DNA of 8,234 nucleotides, taken from the NCBI GenBank assembly GCA_964564475.1, contig CAZMBM010000096.1, positions 1-8,234 on the forward strand. The letters run 5' to 3'. Both the position numbers and the translations under genes were made by a program. The stretch is from CG1-02-35-72 sp964564475. Its GTDB lineage: Bacteria > Bacteroidota > Bacteroidia > Flavobacteriales > Flavobacteriaceae. Numbering within the stretch: position 1 is the first letter of the stretch; each line of letters opens with the position of its first letter. Positions 1 through 7,363 of the stretch are shown piece after piece. The notes beneath the pieces are model-generated. The model was given only the letters and a program-made list of their open reading frames with translations, did not search any database and had not been told where the DNA came from.

Positions 1-39
1 TTTGTTATTATAATATATTAATTTTCACAACAAATTATT
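1..39 (+). promoter_or_regulatory. Partial leader of the first glutamate dehydrogenase gene
   Basis: Only 39 nt precede the first gene, and they are almost entirely A and T. There is no Shine-Dalgarno sequence before the ATG, which is usual in Bacteroidota. The window opens with TTTG, which could be the last four bases of a TAnnTTTG -7 box cut by the window edge and would give a leader of about 30 nt. This cannot be confirmed without the preceding bases. Confidence 0.2.
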
Positions 40-1383
40 ATGGAATCATCAATTAATGCTTTTATGGACTACGTCGAAGCACGTAATCCTCATGAGCCGG
101 AATTTCTTCAAGCGGTTAGAGAGGTAGCCGAAGCTATTATACCTTTTATAAAAGATCACCCTGTTTACCAAAGTCAAAAAATATTGGAACGTATGGTAGA
201 ACCCGAACGTACCATTATTTTTAGAGTTCCTTGGATAGACGATGAAGGTCGCAATCATGTAAATCGTGGTTATAGGGTCGAATTTAATTCGGCTATAGGA
301 CCTTACAAGGGCGGGTTGCGTTTTCACCCCTCTGTTAACCTAAGTATTTTAAAATTTTTAGGTTTTGAACAAACTTTTAAAAACTCATTAACCACGCTAC
401 CTATGGGCGGTGGTAAAGGAGGTGCCGATTTTGAACCCAAAGGAAAATCGGATAATGAAATTATGCGTTTTTGCCAATCTTTTATGACTGAGTTGTTTAG
501 ACATATTGGGGCTAATACCGATGTGCCTGCGGGCGATATAGGTGTAGGAGGACGCGAAATAGGTTATTTATTTGGTCAATACAAGCGTTTAAAAAACGAA
601 TTTACAGGAGTACTTACCGGTAAGGGTATGACTTTTGGTGGCTCCTTAATAAGACCCGAAGCCACAGGCTACGGTACGGTTTATTTTGCCGAAAACATGC
701 TTAAAACTAAAAACGACTCTTTTAAAGGAAAAACGGTAGTCATTTCGGGCGCCGGAAATGTGGCCCAATACGCTTGTCAAAAAGTAACACAACTGGGAGG
801 TAAAGTAGTCACTTTCTCAGATTCTGCCGGTTTTATTTATGATGAAGAGGGTATTGATAAAGAAAAACTCGATTTTGTATTTGAATTAAAAAATGTCAAT
901 CGTGGTAGAATAAGTGAATATGTCAAAGAATATCCAAATGCCCAATATTTTGAAGGTCAAAGGCCTTGGGGTATAAAGTGCGATATTGCGTTACCATGCG
1001 CTACACAAAACGAAATTGATAAAGAAGATGCCGAGAAATTAGTATCTCACGGTACTTATTGTGTAGCCGAAGGTGCTAATATGCCTTCTACGCCCGAAGC
1101 TATAGAAGTTTTCCATGCCCACAAAATATTGTTTGCACCGGGAAAAGCCTCTAATGCAGGGGGTGTTTCTGTATCAGGTTTAGAAATGAGTCAGAATTCA
1201 ATGCGTTTAAGCTGGACAAACAAAGAAGTCGATCAAAGACTACACGATATTATGAATGATATCCACAATACCTGTGTTACCTATGGTAAAGATTCTGACG
1301 GCTATGTAGATTATATTAAAGGGGCAAATATTGCCGGCTTTATTAAAGTAGCCGATGCTATGTTAGCACAAGGATTGGTGTAG
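40..1383 (+). CDS. gdhA: Glutamate dehydrogenase, hexameric type, NADP-type coenzyme pocket
   Basis: Cytoplasmic enzyme interconverting 2-oxoglutarate plus ammonium and L-glutamate. At 447 residues it has the normal length of the small-subunit hexameric class. Visible active-site motifs are GPYKGGLRFHPSVN (residues 87-100, substrate lysine K90), PMGGGKGG (121-128, catalytic lysine K126) and PAGDIGVGGREIG (163-175, catalytic aspartate D166). The Rossmann motif GAGNVA lies at 237-242. At the positions where the NAD enzyme of Clostridium symbiosum has F238, P262 and D263, this protein has A238, S262 and A263, and its SGAGNVAQ and SDSAG motifs resemble the NADP enzyme of E. coli. I infer a mainly biosynthetic, NADPH-using role. 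The pocket near 371-386 (SNAGG, SGLEMSQN) is intact. The ATG at 40 gives the standard N-terminus. A terminator follows 28 nt after the stop, so the gene is probably monocistronic. The family call is firm; the coenzyme call is motif-based. Confidence 0.96.
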   Translation: MESSINAFMDYVEARNPHEPEFLQAVREVAEAIIPFIKDHPVYQSQKILERMVEPERTIIFRVPWIDDEGRNHVNRGYRVEFNSAIGPYKGGLRFHPSVNLSILKFLGFEQTFKNSLTTLPMGGGKGGADFEPKGKSDNEIMRFCQSFMTELFRHIGANTDVPAGDIGVGGREIGYLFGQYKRLKNEFTGVLTGKGMTFGGSLIRPEATGYGTVYFAENMLKTKNDSFKGKTVVISGAGNVAQYACQKVTQLGGKVVTFSDSAGFIYDEEGIDKEKLDFVFELKNVNRGRISEYVKEYPNAQYFEGQRPWGIKCDIALPCATQNEIDKEDAEKLVSHGTYCVAEGANMPSTPEAIEVFHAHKILFAPGKASNAGGVSVSGLEMSQNSMRLSWTNKEVDQRLHDIMNDIHNTCVTYGKDSDGYVDYIKGANIAGFIKVADAMLAQGLV

Positions 1384-1411
1384 AATATTTTAGAATTACC
1401 TACTAATTCAG

Positions 1412-1443
1412 AAAGGAGCTGTCTTTTAAAGGCAGCTCTTTTT
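1412..1443 (+). terminator. Rho-independent terminator after the first glutamate dehydrogenase gene
   Basis: The arms 1412-1423 and 1431-1442 pair over 12 positions (core GAGCTG/CAGCTC, with two G-U wobbles), around a 7-nt loop. The 3' arm runs directly into a T-tract ending at 1443. It begins 28 nt after the stop of the preceding gene and should separate it from the gene at 1514. Confidence 0.9.
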
Positions 1444-1513
1444 GTTAAATATTCGGTCAAAACGCCTAAATTTATCTGTTAAAATGATATCTTGCATTTA
1501 AAATACCGTTTTA

Positions 1514-4500
1514 ATGACACACAAAAAACCACTTCCTAATTTAAGAACTTACGAGTTTGGTGAAGTTGCTTTTAACGGACTTATGCAAAGCAGAATAAAT
1601 AAAGTGCTTATTGTATGTTCTAATTATGACTTCTATATGCTAGAAGAAGACGGTAGAATTGATGAGCAAATTTTTTATGAATACACGTCTTTAAATCTGA
1701 GGTACCCACCTAGTTTTGTACATGCCAATTCGGCTAAAAGAGCCATCAGAAAATTAGAATCAGATAAAATAGACTTGGTAATAACTTGGTTAGATATTGG
1801 TAATTATAATGCTTTTGAAGCCTCTAAGCAAATTAAAGAAGCCTTCCCTGATGTACCCATTGTGGCCTTGAGTTTGTATTCTGCAGAGTTGCGTAAAAAA
1901 TTAAAAGCAGAAAAAGGAGGTGTTATAGATTATGTGTTTCACTGGAATGGTAATGTGGGTATTTTTTTGGCCATCATTAAAATAATAGAAGACAGGATGA
2001 ATGCCGAAAACGATATCAATAAAATTGGTGTAAAAGCCATATTGTTGGTAGAAGATTCCTTAAAATTTTATTCGCGGTATTTACCCATTATCTATAAGAT
2101 TATTTTAAAACAAACACGCGCCTTTATGTCAGAAGGTCTTAATGAGCACAGAAGAATGATGCTTATGCGGGGACGTCCTAAAATATTACTGGCGGTTAAT
2201 TACGAGGAAGGAATAGCCTTATTTGAAAAATACAAACACAACCTTTTAGGCGTTATTTCTGATGTTAGTTATTTCAGAAAAGGTATTAGAGACAAACAAG
2301 CCGGTTTCGAATTGTTAAAATACGTGCGAAATTTTAAACGTTATTTTCCTTTTTTAATTCAATCGTCCGATAAAGAAAATGAAGCGCAAACATTGGCGTT
2401 AAAAGGCAAATTTCTCTACAAATACTCAGAAACTTTAGGAGCCGATTTAAAGAATTACATCAATCAATATTTTTCTTTTGGCGATTTTGAATTTTGGGAT
2501 CCCCAACAGATGAAAGTACTGGCGGTTGTCAAAGATTTAAATGGTTTTCAAAAAGCTTTAAATACGGTTACCCTAGATGCCATTGCCTATCATGCCAAAC
2601 GGAGTGAATACTCTAAATGGCTAAAGTCTAGAGCTTTATTTCCTTTAGCAAACCTGTTTAGCAATGTAGAGTATGATGACTTTGATGATGTCGAACAGAT
2701 AAGAACTTTTTTATTAGAGGCTATAAAAGCGTATCGTGTTTACAGATCTAGAGGGGTTATTGTTAAATTTAACAAAGACAAATACGATGAATATCTCGGT
2801 TTTGCCCGTATTGGCGACGGTGCTCTAGGCGGTAAGGCACGTGGTCTCGCTTTTATAGATTCGTTTCTAAAACGCCATAAACTTTTTAATAAATACAAAG
2901 ATGTTCATATTTCAATACCGCGCACGGTAGTATTAACCACAGATCTTTTTGACGAATTTATAGAAAAATACGATTTAATTAGGTTTGTGGCTCATTGTGA
3001 TGATGACGATGAGGTTTTAAATAAATTTATCTCACACCCCTTACCCGATTGGGCTTTACAAGACATACAAGCTTACTTAAATGTTGTAAAAAGACCTATT
3101 GCCGTAAGGTCTTCAAGTGTTTTAGAAGATTCACATTACCAGCCTTTTGCAGGTGTTTTCGCTACCTATATGGTTCCCAATACTAATGACAAACGCATGT
3201 TAGATATGGTATCTAATGCCGTCAAATCTGTTATGGCTTCGGCTTTTTTTCAAAGCTCTAAAAGTTATTTAAAAGCGACCTCTCACACTATAGAAGAAGA
3301 TAAAATGGCCGTTATTTTACAAGAAGTTACAGGCAAACAATACAACGATGTGTATTACCCTAATATTTCGGGTGTGGCCCGTTCTATTAATTTTTACCCT
3401 ATTGGAAACGAAAAACCAAACGAAGGTATTGCCAATATCGCTACAGGGCTGGGCGAAATAATTGTAGGAGGCGGTAAGGTTTTAAGATTTTCGCCTAAGC
3501 ATCCCAAAAAAATATTACAATTGTCGTCGCCCGATTCTACCCAACGTGACACACAACAATTTTTGTACGGCTTAGATGTAAATCCCGACAGTTATAAAGT
3601 ATCGACAAGCGAGACTATTAACAAAAAGAAAATTTCTATAAGAGCTGCCAAAACCCATGGCTCTTTAAAATTTGTAGCTTCGACTTACGATTTGCAAAAC
3701 AATATTATCAGACCGGGGGTTTTACACGACGGTATAAGAGTTATCACTTTTGACAATGTCTTAAAATACGATACCTTTCCATTGGCAGAAATTTTGCAAG
3801 ATTTATTGCGTATCGGTCAGAGAGAAATGCGTAACCCTATAGAAATGGAGTTTGCCGTAAACTTAGACGTGCCAAGCGATAAGGCCAGAATATTTAGTTT
3901 TTTACAAATCAGACCTATCGTAGAAAGTATAGAAACCAAAAGTGAGTTGCCCCAAGACCTAAAGAACGAAGATACTATAATTTACTCAGAATCGGCTTTA
4001 GGTAATGGTCGTTACGATTATATCTACGATTTTGTGTATGTAAAACCCGACAGGTTTAATCCGGCCAATACCAGAGAAATAGCTACAGCAGTCGAGGCAC
4101 TTAATAAAAAATTTATTGAAGACGATAAACACTATATTCTTGTCGGGCCGGGACGCTGGGGCTCAAGTGATCCATGGTTGGGAATTCCTGTTATTTGGCC
4201 CCAAATATCTGCCGCTAAAATTATCGTCGAAGCCGGTTTACACGATTTTAGAATAGACCCAAGCCAAGGCACACATTTCTTTCAAAACCTTACCTCTTTT
4301 AAAGTGGGCTATTTTACCATAAATCCTTTTATTATGGATGGTTTTTTCGATTTAGACTACCTTAATAAACAACCAGCTGTTTACGAAAATGAATTTCTTA
4401 GACACATTCGGTTTAAAAACCCTTTAAATGTCATTATTGAGGGTAAAACAAATAGAGCAGCCATTTTTAAAGAAGGATATAAAATTAAAAATCCACAAAA

Positions 4501-4549
4501 TAACCTCGAAAATTCTATAGAAAAATTACCCCCGGAAGGATTTATGTAA
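1514..4549 (+). CDS. Receiver-receiver-ATP-grasp protein, PEP synthase/PPDK-like, lacking the phosphohistidine domain
   Basis: A 1011-residue cytoplasmic protein with no signal peptide or clear membrane segment. Residues about 28-160 form a receiver-like fold (KVLIVCSNYD, LVITWLD, PIVALS) with a degenerate acidic pocket. Residues about 173-320 form a second receiver that looks competent: E180/D181, phospho-acceptor D250 in VISDVSY, S284 and K303. Residues about 430-805 match the PEP/pyruvate-binding ATP-grasp domain of PEP synthase and pyruvate phosphate dikinase: GGKARGL with K441, AVRSSSVLEDS with R532, IEMEFAVN with E779, and FLQIRPI with Q798/R800. The swivelling-histidine domain (GG-T-H type motif) and the C-terminal PEP barrel are absent. 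Instead residues 806-1011 carry GPGRWGSSDPWLG (878-890) and DPSQGTHFFQNL (915-926), which I cannot assign to a named domain. Classical PEP synthesis is therefore unlikely without a partner. The lysine/arginine/glutamate set suggests ATP is still bound. No Shine-Dalgarno sequence or convincing promoter is seen in 1444-1513. The family call is firm; the function is unknown. Confidence 0.85.
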   Translation: MTHKKPLPNLRTYEFGEVAFNGLMQSRINKVLIVCSNYDFYMLEEDGRIDEQIFYEYTSLNLRYPPSFVHANSAKRAIRKLESDKIDLVITWLDIGNYNAFEASKQIKEAFPDVPIVALSLYSAELRKKLKAEKGGVIDYVFHWNGNVGIFLAIIKIIEDRMNAENDINKIGVKAILLVEDSLKFYSRYLPIIYKIILKQTRAFMSEGLNEHRRMMLMRGRPKILLAVNYEEGIALFEKYKHNLLGVISDVSYFRKGIRDKQAGFELLKYVRNFKRYFPFLIQSSDKENEAQTLALKGKFLYKYSETLGADLKNYINQYFSFGDFEFWDPQQMKVLAVVKDLNGFQKALNTVTLDAIAYHAKRSEYSKWLKSRALFPLANLFSNVEYDDFDDVEQIRTFLLEAIKAYRVYRSRGVIVKFNKDKYDEYLGFARIGDGALGGKARGLAFIDSFLKRHKLFNKYKDVHISIPRTVVLTTDLFDEFIEKYDLIRFVAHCDDDDEVLNKFISHPLPDWALQDIQAYLNVVKRPIAVRSSSVLEDSHYQPFAGVFATYMVPNTNDKRMLDMVSNAVKSVMASAFFQSSKSYLKATSHTIEEDKMAVILQEVTGKQYNDVYYPNISGVARSINFYPIGNEKPNEGIANIATGLGEIIVGGGKVLRFSPKHPKKILQLSSPDSTQRDTQQFLYGLDVNPDSYKVSTSETINKKKISIRAAKTHGSLKFVASTYDLQNNIIRPGVLHDGIRVITFDNVLKYDTFPLAEILQDLLRIGQREMRNPIEMEFAVNLDVPSDKARIFSFLQIRPIVESIETKSELPQDLKNEDTIIYSESALGNGRYDYIYDFVYVKPDRFNPANTREIATAVEALNKKFIEDDKHYILVGPGRWGSSDPWLGIPVIWPQISAAKIIVEAGLHDFRIDPSQGTHFFQNLTSFKVGYFTINPFIMDGFFDLDYLNKQPAVYENEFLRHIRFKNPLNVIIEGKTNRAAIFKEGYKIKNPQNNLENSIEKLPPEGFM

Positions 4550-4686
4550 CAATTGTTAAAGACTTTTGACGTATTGACCAAAACTAATATTTACCCGCTT
4601 GTTAATCAGCCGAATAATCTAAAATATGTAATTAGGATATTCGCAAAATAATTTACCGTTATTAAGAATAATGTAATTATTATAAG

Positions 4687-4694
4687 TAATTTTG
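4687..4694 (+). promoter_or_regulatory. Candidate -7 box for the second glutamate dehydrogenase gene
   Basis: TAATTTTG matches the Bacteroidota sigma-A -7 consensus TAnnTTTG exactly and would give a leader of about 50-55 nt before the ATG at 4754. No clean TTG -33 box lies at the expected distance, so the call rests on one element. The 204-nt spacer 4550-4753 holds no convincing terminator for the gene before it, so read-through from the upstream gene remains possible. Apart from this box I see only AT-rich sequence there. Confidence 0.4.
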
Positions 4695-4753
4695 TGCCTT
4701 TATTTTTAATAGGTGAAATTTAAAAAATTAAACCCCTTTTATATTTTAAAATT

Positions 4754-6091
4754 ATGAATGTAAAAAATATATTGTCAAATCTCGAAGCCAAGCATCCCGG
4801 AGAACAGGAATACCTTCAAGCGGTTCAAGAAGTATTAGAATCTATTGAAGACGTTTACAACGAAAATCCACAGTATGAAGATGCCAAAATTATTGAGCGT
4901 TTGGTTGAACCGGATCGTATTATAACTTTTCGTGTGTCTTGGACAGACGACGAAGGAAATGTCAATGTTAACCTTGGTTATCGCGTACAATTTAACAACG
5001 CTATTGGTCCCTACAAAGGCGGGCTTCGTTTTCACTCAAGTGTCAATTTGAGTATACTCAAATTTTTAGGTTTCGAGCAGATTTTTAAAAACGCCTTAAC
5101 GACCTTACCAATGGGTGGTGCTAAAGGCGGCTCTGATTTTAACCCCAGAGGGAAATCAGATGCCGAAATTATGCGTTTTTGCCAGGCCTTTATGCTTGAG
5201 TTATGGCGTGTTATAGGCCCCAGTACCGATGTGCCTGCCGGTGATATAGGTACAGGAGGACGTGAAATAGGTTACTTGTACGGGATGTATAAAAAATTAC
5301 AACGAGAAAATATAGGTATCTTAACAGGTAAAGGTCTTAATTGGGGTGGTAGTCTCATCAGACCCGAAGCCACAGGTTTTGGTGCGACCTATTTTACCAA
5401 TGAAATGTTAAAAGCTGATAACGATTCGTTTGAAGGGAAGATAGTTACCCTTTCCGGATTTGGAAATGTGGCATGGGGTGTGGCACTCAAAGTGACAGAG
5501 CTGGGCGGTAAAGTAGTAACCATTTCGGGACCAGATGGTTATATTTATGATGAAAAGGGCTTAGATGCCGATAAAATTGACTATTTGTTAACTCTTCGTG
5601 CGTCAAACAATGATATTGTATCGCCTTATGCCGAAGAATTTCCTGAGGCACAATTTATCCCCGATAAAAAACCTTGGGAAGTAAAATGCGATATTGCTAT
5701 GCCCAGTGCCATTCAAAATGAATTAAACGGCGATGATGCCGCACAACTTATTGCCAACGGTGTTAAATATGTAGCCGAAGTGTCAAACATGGGTTGCACA
5801 CCCGATGCCGTTGAAGCTTTTCATAAAGCACAAATCCCGTTTGGGCCGGGTAAAGCCGTTAATGCAGGTGGTGTAGGTGTGTCTGGTCTAGAAATGAGTC
5901 AAAATGCGATGAAATTGAATTGGACAGCCGATGAGGTTGATGCCAAATTACATCATATGATGACGTCTATCCATAAGGCATGTATTAAATATGGTGCACA
6001 AAACAACGCATATGTAAACTATGTAAAGGGTGCTAATATTGCCGGTTTTATTAAGGTAGCCGATGCCATGTTAGATCAGGGTATCATTTAA
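4754..6091 (+). CDS. Glutamate dehydrogenase paralogue, hexameric type, NAD-type coenzyme pocket
   Basis: A 445-residue cytoplasmic paralogue of the protein at 40-1383, with the same fold and spacing of motifs: GPYKGGLRFH with K88, PMGGAKGG with catalytic K124, and PAGDIGTGGREIG with D164. The coenzyme region reads SGFGNVAWG (234-242) and SGPDGYIYD (258-266), the same motifs as the NAD-specific enzyme of Clostridium symbiosum, where F238, P262 and D263 set NAD preference. I infer an NAD-linked, probably catabolic enzyme comparable to the enzyme called GdhB in Bacteroides. Several otherwise conserved positions differ: A122 in the lysine loop (GGAKGG, not GGGKGG), FHSSVN rather than FHPSVN, PSAIQNE rather than PCATQNE, and SNMGC rather than ANMP. 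These could tune activity or substrate range, although the catalytic lysine and aspartate are kept. A candidate -7 box lies at 4687 and a strong terminator follows the stop. Confidence 0.94.
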   Translation: MNVKNILSNLEAKHPGEQEYLQAVQEVLESIEDVYNENPQYEDAKIIERLVEPDRIITFRVSWTDDEGNVNVNLGYRVQFNNAIGPYKGGLRFHSSVNLSILKFLGFEQIFKNALTTLPMGGAKGGSDFNPRGKSDAEIMRFCQAFMLELWRVIGPSTDVPAGDIGTGGREIGYLYGMYKKLQRENIGILTGKGLNWGGSLIRPEATGFGATYFTNEMLKADNDSFEGKIVTLSGFGNVAWGVALKVTELGGKVVTISGPDGYIYDEKGLDADKIDYLLTLRASNNDIVSPYAEEFPEAQFIPDKKPWEVKCDIAMPSAIQNELNGDDAAQLIANGVKYVAEVSNMGCTPDAVEAFHKAQIPFGPGKAVNAGGVGVSGLEMSQNAMKLNWTADEVDAKLHHMMTSIHKACIKYGAQNNAYVNYVKGANIAGFIKVADAMLDQGII

Positions 6092-6114
6092 AAATAAACA
6101 CTTAAAAATATTTT

Positions 6115-6144
6115 AAAGGCTTACCGTAAGGTGGGCCTTTTTTT
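6115..6144 (+). terminator. Rho-independent terminator between the second glutamate dehydrogenase gene and dinB
   Basis: Arms 6115-6125 and 6130-6140 pair over 11 positions (AAAGGCTTACC with GGTGGGCCTTT, two G-U wobbles), closing a GTAA tetraloop. The run of seven T at 6138-6144 overlaps the end of the 3' arm. It ends only 12 nt before the dinB start, so little dinB leader RNA remains unless transcription starts inside or upstream of the hairpin. Confidence 0.93.
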
Positions 6145-6156
6145 GTATGTTTAGAT

Positions 6157-7248
6157 ATGGAATTGACACCCCCTTTTAGAAAAATAATTCATATTGATAT
6201 GGATGCCTTTTTTGCTTCGGTAGAGCAATTAGATAATCCCGATTTAAAGGGAAAAGCACTTGCCGTTGGGGGCGGAAGAGACCGTGGTGTCGTAGCGGCA
6301 GCCAGTTACGAAGCCCGTAAATTTGGTGTGTATTCGGCTATGAGTGGCGCATTGGCTAAAAAAAAATGCCCACAGCTTATTTTTGTCAAACCAAGGTTTG
6401 AACGCTACAAAGAAATCTCTCAGAAAATCCGTACCATATTCTTAGATTATACCGATTTGGTAGAGCCTTTGTCTTTAGACGAAGCCTATTTGGATGTGAC
6501 CCACAATAAAAAAGGAAACCCTTCTGCTAGTTTGATAGCTCAAGAAATAAGGCAACGCATATACGATGAATTGGGTTTGCGTGCTTCGGCGGGTATTTCT
6601 GTCAATAAATTTGTAGCCAAAGTGGCTTCTGATATCAATAAGCCAAACGGTCAAAAAACCATTCCACCAGAAGAGGTCTTAGCTTTTTTAGAAGTATTAC
6701 CCATCGAAAAATTTTATGGTATTGGTAAAGTTACGGCGGCTAAAATGTACAATTTGGGTATTTTTAATGGCAAAGATTTAAAATCAAAATCACTTGATTT
6801 TTTAATTGCTAATTTTAAGAAATCAGGCACACATTATTACAATATAGTCCGCGGTATTCAGAAAAGTGAAGTCAAACCCCATCGCATTCGTAAATCTGTT
6901 GCTGCCGAGCATACTTTTATAAAAAATTTAACTTCTGAAATATTTATGCTCCAAAAACTGGAAACTATTTCTAAGGAATTAGAACAGCGGCTTATTCGCT
7001 CTAAAGTCTCGGGTAAAACCATCACCCTTAAAATTAAATACAGCGATTTTAAAACCCAAACGCGCAGTAAAACGATCCCTTATTTTGTAAAAGATAAAGC
7101 GCTTTTATTTGACACGGTAAAAGAGCTGCTTTTTCAAGAAAAGGTATCAAACTCTGTACGTCTCTTGGGTATTTCTGTAACCAACCTCAATAGCCACACT
7201 AAAAAAATAGAGAAAGTTGGTGCTGTGCAGTTAAAGTTTCATTTTTAA
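6157..7248 (+). CDS. dinB: DNA polymerase IV (Y-family translesion polymerase)
   Basis: An error-prone polymerase that extends past lesions and misaligned ends. The 363-residue length is normal for DinB. The N-terminus carries IIHIDMDAFFASVEQ (10-24), with metal-binding D14 and steric-gate F19, matching D8 and F13 of the E. coli enzyme. The second catalytic pair is in SLDEAYLDVT (106-115): D108 and E109. The fingers segment AASYEARKFGV (48-58), the thumb helix-hairpin-helix KFYGIGKVTAAKMYNLGI (185-202) and a little-finger domain (about 245-350) follow in order. The last residues, QLKFHF (358-363), sit where Pol IV proteins carry the beta-clamp-binding motif (QL-x-L/F type) and plausibly serve that role. 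The ATG at 6157 adds about six residues before the RKIIHID block where E. coli DinB starts. The gene begins 12 nt after a terminator. TATGTTTA at 6146-6153 resembles a -7 box but lies too close to the ATG for comfort. No LexA-type operator is recognised. Confidence 0.96.
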   Translation: MELTPPFRKIIHIDMDAFFASVEQLDNPDLKGKALAVGGGRDRGVVAAASYEARKFGVYSAMSGALAKKKCPQLIFVKPRFERYKEISQKIRTIFLDYTDLVEPLSLDEAYLDVTHNKKGNPSASLIAQEIRQRIYDELGLRASAGISVNKFVAKVASDINKPNGQKTIPPEEVLAFLEVLPIEKFYGIGKVTAAKMYNLGIFNGKDLKSKSLDFLIANFKKSGTHYYNIVRGIQKSEVKPHRIRKSVAAEHTFIKNLTSEIFMLQKLETISKELEQRLIRSKVSGKTITLKIKYSDFKTQTRSKTIPYFVKDKALLFDTVKELLFQEKVSNSVRLLGISVTNLNSHTKKIEKVGAVQLKFHF

Positions 7249-7253
7249 ACTAT

Positions 7254-7287
7254 TTCACAAAGATACACAAAAGGATAACTTTGTGAA
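7254..7287. repeat. Short inverted repeat after dinB
   Basis: TTCACAAAG at 7254-7262 and CTTTGTGAA at 7279-7287 are perfect 9-nt inverted arms separated by 16 nt. The stem begins 6 nt after the dinB stop but has no T-tract on the plus strand, so it is a poor terminator. The CACAAAG/CTTTGTG wording is reminiscent of short sequences I associate with Bacteroidota spacers, so it may be one copy of a dispersed intergenic repeat. It could also stabilise the dinB transcript end. Confidence 0.5.
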
Positions 7288-7296
7288 GCTTCATTC

Positions 7297-7341
7297 ATAT
7301 TCGTGAATATTAGTGTAATATAATTTTATATCTTTGATATA
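7297..7341 (+). promoter_or_regulatory. Candidate promoter with two small palindromes before the truncated gene
   Basis: TATCTTTG at 7329-7336 is an exact TAnnTTTG -7 box, placed to give a leader of roughly 20 nt before the ATG at 7364. No good TTG -33 box is present. Two dyads overlap the promoter: ATATTC-GT-GAATAT at 7297-7310, covering the -33 region, and TATATC-TTT-GATATA at 7327-7341, covering the -7 box. Either could be an operator, although short AT-rich dyads also arise by chance. The promoter appears intact although the gene it serves looks truncated. Confidence 0.45.
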
Positions 7342-7363
7342 ACACAAACCTCAAAATTTATAA

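Noticed and set aside
49..327. Minus-strand open frame of 92 codons inside the first glutamate dehydrogenase gene
   Set aside because: It is fully covered by a well-supported gene on the other strand and has no recognisable protein features; the analogous frame at 4835-5035 in the paralogue shows that it is a composition effect.
1476..1505. Possible -7 box (TATCTTGC) before the ATP-grasp gene
   Set aside because: It is one T short of TAnnTTTG and has no partner -33 element at a sensible distance.
4547..4558. Perfect palindrome TAACAATTGTTA at the stop of the ATP-grasp gene
   Set aside because: It is short, AT-rich, has no loop or T-tract and overlaps the stop codon, so it is neither a terminator nor a convincing operator.
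4381..4581. Minus-strand open frame of 66 codons over the 3' end of the ATP-grasp gene
   Set aside because: It is the antisense of conserved coding sequence, with no supporting promoter or motif.
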